From the NCBI GenBank assembly GCA_020217265.1, contig JAIWOS010000202.1, positions 1 to 7,763 of the forward strand: DNA of 7,763 bases, written 5' to 3'. Of the stretch, positions 6,935 through 7,763 are shown one piece after another. The number at the start of each line of letters is the position of its first letter. Positions within the stretch are counted from its first letter, which is position 1. The position numbers and the translations under genes were made by a program. Under the pieces are notes generated by a model. That model had not been told where the DNA came from. It did not search any database and saw nothing but the letters and a program-made list of their open reading frames with translations. This DNA is from Thiobacillus sp. GTDB taxonomy: Bacteria > Pseudomonadota > Gammaproteobacteria > Burkholderiales > Thiobacillaceae.

Positions 6935-7327
6935 GTGGCCGAACTATCCACCAAGCCGTATCTCATCCGCGCACTCTATGAATGGTGCGTGGATTCTGGC
7001 TACACGCCGCAGATCCTCGTTGCGGTGGATGCGCATACCCGCGTTCCGCCGGGGTTCGTGAAAGACGGCCAGATCGTGCTCAACATCAGCGCAGGTGCGA
7101 CTCGCGACCTCAAGCTCGACAACGACTGGATCCAGTTCTCGGCGCGCTTCGGTGGCGTGTCGCACGAGATCGCCGTGCCGGTTGGACGCGTCGCAGCCAT
7201 CTTTGCCCGCGAGAACGGCCAGGGGCTGCACTTCGAACCCGAGGACGGTTCACCCGAACCCTCGCCGTCGCCCGGCGACGCGCCTGCCCCCGTCAAGGGC
7301 CGGCCCGCGCTCAAGGTCGTCAAATAA
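6935..7327 (+). CDS. sspB: Stringent starvation protein B, ClpXP protease adaptor
   Basis: This 130-residue protein is the SspB adaptor, which binds ssrA-tagged polypeptides from stalled ribosomes and delivers them to the ClpXP protease in the cytoplasm. The folded substrate-binding domain (about 5-98) shows the family sequence KPYLIRALYEWCVD (7-20), DGQIVLNIS (46-54), FSARFGGVSHEIAVPV (68-83) and AIFARENGQG (88-97). A flexible Pro/Glu-rich linker (about 101-120) leads to the C-terminal ClpX-binding tail GRPALKVVK (122-130), which is intact. The linker is shorter than in the roughly 165-residue enterobacterial protein. A GTG at 6935 is taken as start because it gives an N-terminus aligned with known SspB; the preceding GGCGGA is a weak, close ribosome site. 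The gap from sspA is only 12 bases, so the two are co-transcribed. Confidence 0.95.
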   Translation: MAELSTKPYLIRALYEWCVDSGYTPQILVAVDAHTRVPPGFVKDGQIVLNISAGATRDLKLDNDWIQFSARFGGVSHEIAVPVGRVAAIFARENGQGLHFEPEDGSPEPSPSPGDAPAPVKGRPALKVVK

Positions 7328-7328
7328 T

Positions 7329-7360
7329 TTGAATGTACTCCGTAGCGGCGCCGCTATAAT
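7329..7360 (+). promoter_or_regulatory. Promoter of the tRNA-Thr gene
   Basis: A perfect TATAAT (7355-7360) lies 9 bases before the first tRNA base, followed by the GC-rich discriminator GGTGCCC that is common at growth-rate- and stringently controlled stable RNA promoters. The nearest -35-like hexamer, TTGAAT at 7329-7334, is 20 bases away, longer than the usual 16-18. The -10 assignment is good; the -35 is uncertain. The predicted start is about 7367, giving a very short leader. Confidence 0.6.
7343..7356. repeat. 14-base perfect palindrome overlapping the tRNA promoter
   Basis: TAGCGGCGCCGCTA is a perfect inverted repeat lying in the promoter spacer and sharing its last two bases with the TATAAT box. 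It could be an operator, or as RNA a short hairpin at the end of the sspB transcript (5-bp stem, GCGC loop). No T run follows, so it is not a standard terminator. Confidence 0.55.
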
Positions 7361-7369
7361 GGTGCCCAC

Positions 7370-7444
7370 GCCGCTTTAGCTCAGGGGTAGAGCAACCGCC
7401 TTGTAAGCGGTAGGTCGTCAGTTCGAATCCGACAAGCGGCACCA
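7370..7444 (+). tRNA. tRNA-Thr (anticodon TGT), CCA encoded
   Basis: The 75-base sequence folds as a cloverleaf: acceptor stem 7370-7376 with 7434-7440 (7 pairs), D stem GCTC/GAGC, anticodon stem ACCGC/GCGGT around loop CTTGTAA with anticodon TGT (7402-7404), T arm 7417-7433, discriminator A7441 and encoded CCA at 7442-7444. It reads ACN threonine codons, especially ACA. One T-stem pair is a mismatch (A7420 with C7430, positions 52 and 62); all other stems are fully paired. The gene follows sspB and has its own promoter. Composition changes sharply right after it. Confidence 0.96.
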
Positions 7445-7763
7445 TAAAACGACCTGGCGTTTCAATAAATACAATAAGTTACAGCGCGTCCGCTTTCTAT
7501 CGGTTTCTCCTGCTTACTATCATTTTTATTCGTTTATCACCCCGGCGGGTGACGGCATGGTGACAGGTCGCCCGTAAGCCGCCTTTGTTACCGATGTACG
7601 AAAAGCGTGGCTGATAATGTTTGTCACCAATTTTTCGACAATCGCTTGAATTTTTTTACGAGGCTGGTAACCGCGGATTCAATTTCGAAGTGCAACTCTG
7701 ATAACAGCTTGAGTGGGCAAGATGTGAGAGCATCCGGGCCCCTCGACCGCCAAGTCAAAGTTG
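7445..7763. other. AT-richer stretch after tRNA-Thr with no recognisable gene; possible element boundary
   Basis: From 7441 to 7740 I count about 140 G or C in 300 bases (47%), against about 67% in a sampled line inside petB. I recognise no protein, RNA or terminator here. Two unassigned open frames reach the right edge: a plus-strand frame without stops from 7553 (possible GTG at 7607) and a minus-strand frame running in from the edge and stopping at 7624-7626. They overlap, neither is recognised, and at most one can be real. The segment holds several GGTGA/TCACC elements and one small hairpin. The position directly after a tRNA 3' end suggests an integrated element or its remnant, but no integrase or duplicated tRNA end is seen. 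Confidence 0.4.
7537..7629. repeat. Cluster of GGTGA/TCACC pentamers with an 8-base inverted repeat
   Basis: TCACC at 7537-7541, GGTGA at 7548-7552 and GGTGA at 7559-7563 start exactly 11 bases apart. A fourth copy, inverted, lies at 7624-7628. The first two form a 6-bp hairpin with a CGGC loop (7537-7552). The third and fourth extend to a perfect 8-base inverted repeat, TGGTGACA (7558-7565) and TGTCACCA (7622-7629), separated by 56 bases. One-turn spacing is what protein-binding sites would show, but chance is not excluded. Confidence 0.45.

Noticed and set aside
7343..7356. Palindrome as the intrinsic terminator of sspAB
   Set aside because: As RNA it makes only a 5-pair stem and is followed by TAAT rather than a T tract, so it is reported as an operator-like palindrome instead.
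7537..7552. Hairpin as a terminator for the tRNA
   Set aside because: The stem is only 6 base pairs, no T run follows, and it is nearly 100 bases beyond the tRNA end.
7553..7763. Plus-strand open frame to the right edge as a gene
   Set aside because: The only start candidate (GTG 7607) has no ribosome site, the product is unrecognised, and it conflicts with a minus-strand frame of similar quality.
1..7763. CRISPR array, phage genes, toxin-antitoxin pair or biosynthetic cluster
   Set aside because: No regularly spaced direct repeats and no matching gene set were seen in either strand; the recognised genes are conserved housekeeping and envelope genes.

Overview
The window looks like a chromosomal segment of a GC-rich betaproteobacterium. 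The evidence is the gene order (htrA-type protease divergent from petA-petB-petC, then sspA-sspB), the style of the cytochrome b and SspB sequences, and high GC (about 67% in one hand-counted 60-base line inside petB). A sulfur-oxidising, Thiobacillus-like relative is possible because a DsrE-family protein is present, but that is inference only.

Layout, left to right. Positions 1-534 hold the 3' part of a membrane-anchored DsrE-family protein; its frame is open at the left edge, so the true start lies outside the window. It overlaps by 14 bases a large exported thioredoxin-fold/DUF255 protein (521-2305). That gene converges with a minus-strand DegS-like membrane-anchored serine protease (2298-3476), and the two stop codons overlap inside one 8-base palindrome. 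A 156-base divergent intergenic region (3477-3632) holds plausible -10 boxes for both the protease and the petABC operon.

The operon 3633-6221 encodes the three catalytic subunits of the cytochrome bc1 complex (ubiquinol:cytochrome c oxidoreductase): Rieske protein, cytochrome b and cytochrome c1. The genes are almost gapless (3 and 0 bases) and are followed by a strong intrinsic terminator (6239-6275). Next come sspA (6323-6922), an RNA-polymerase-associated stringent starvation protein, and sspB (6935-7327), a ClpXP adaptor. A tRNA-Thr(TGT) gene lies at 7370-7444 behind a perfect TATAAT box that overlaps a 14-base palindrome.

From the CCA end of the tRNA to the right edge (7445-7763) base composition falls to about 47% GC by hand count and no recognisable gene is seen. 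Such a change directly after a tRNA 3' end is typical of an integrated element boundary. The stretch carries phased GGTGA/TCACC pentamers and an inverted repeat that could be protein-binding sites. No integrase or second attachment site is visible.

Functionally, the left part is an envelope cluster (DsrE protein, exported thioredoxin-fold protein, periplasmic protease), the centre is respiratory-chain machinery, and the right part is stress-response and translation housekeeping. The points most worth a second look are the cytochrome b Qo motif PLWY in place of PEWY, the Lys-Arg Tat motif of the Rieske protein, the exported DUF255 protein coupled to a DsrE protein, and the composition break with phased repeats after the tRNA. 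I do not see strong evidence for an entirely new system.
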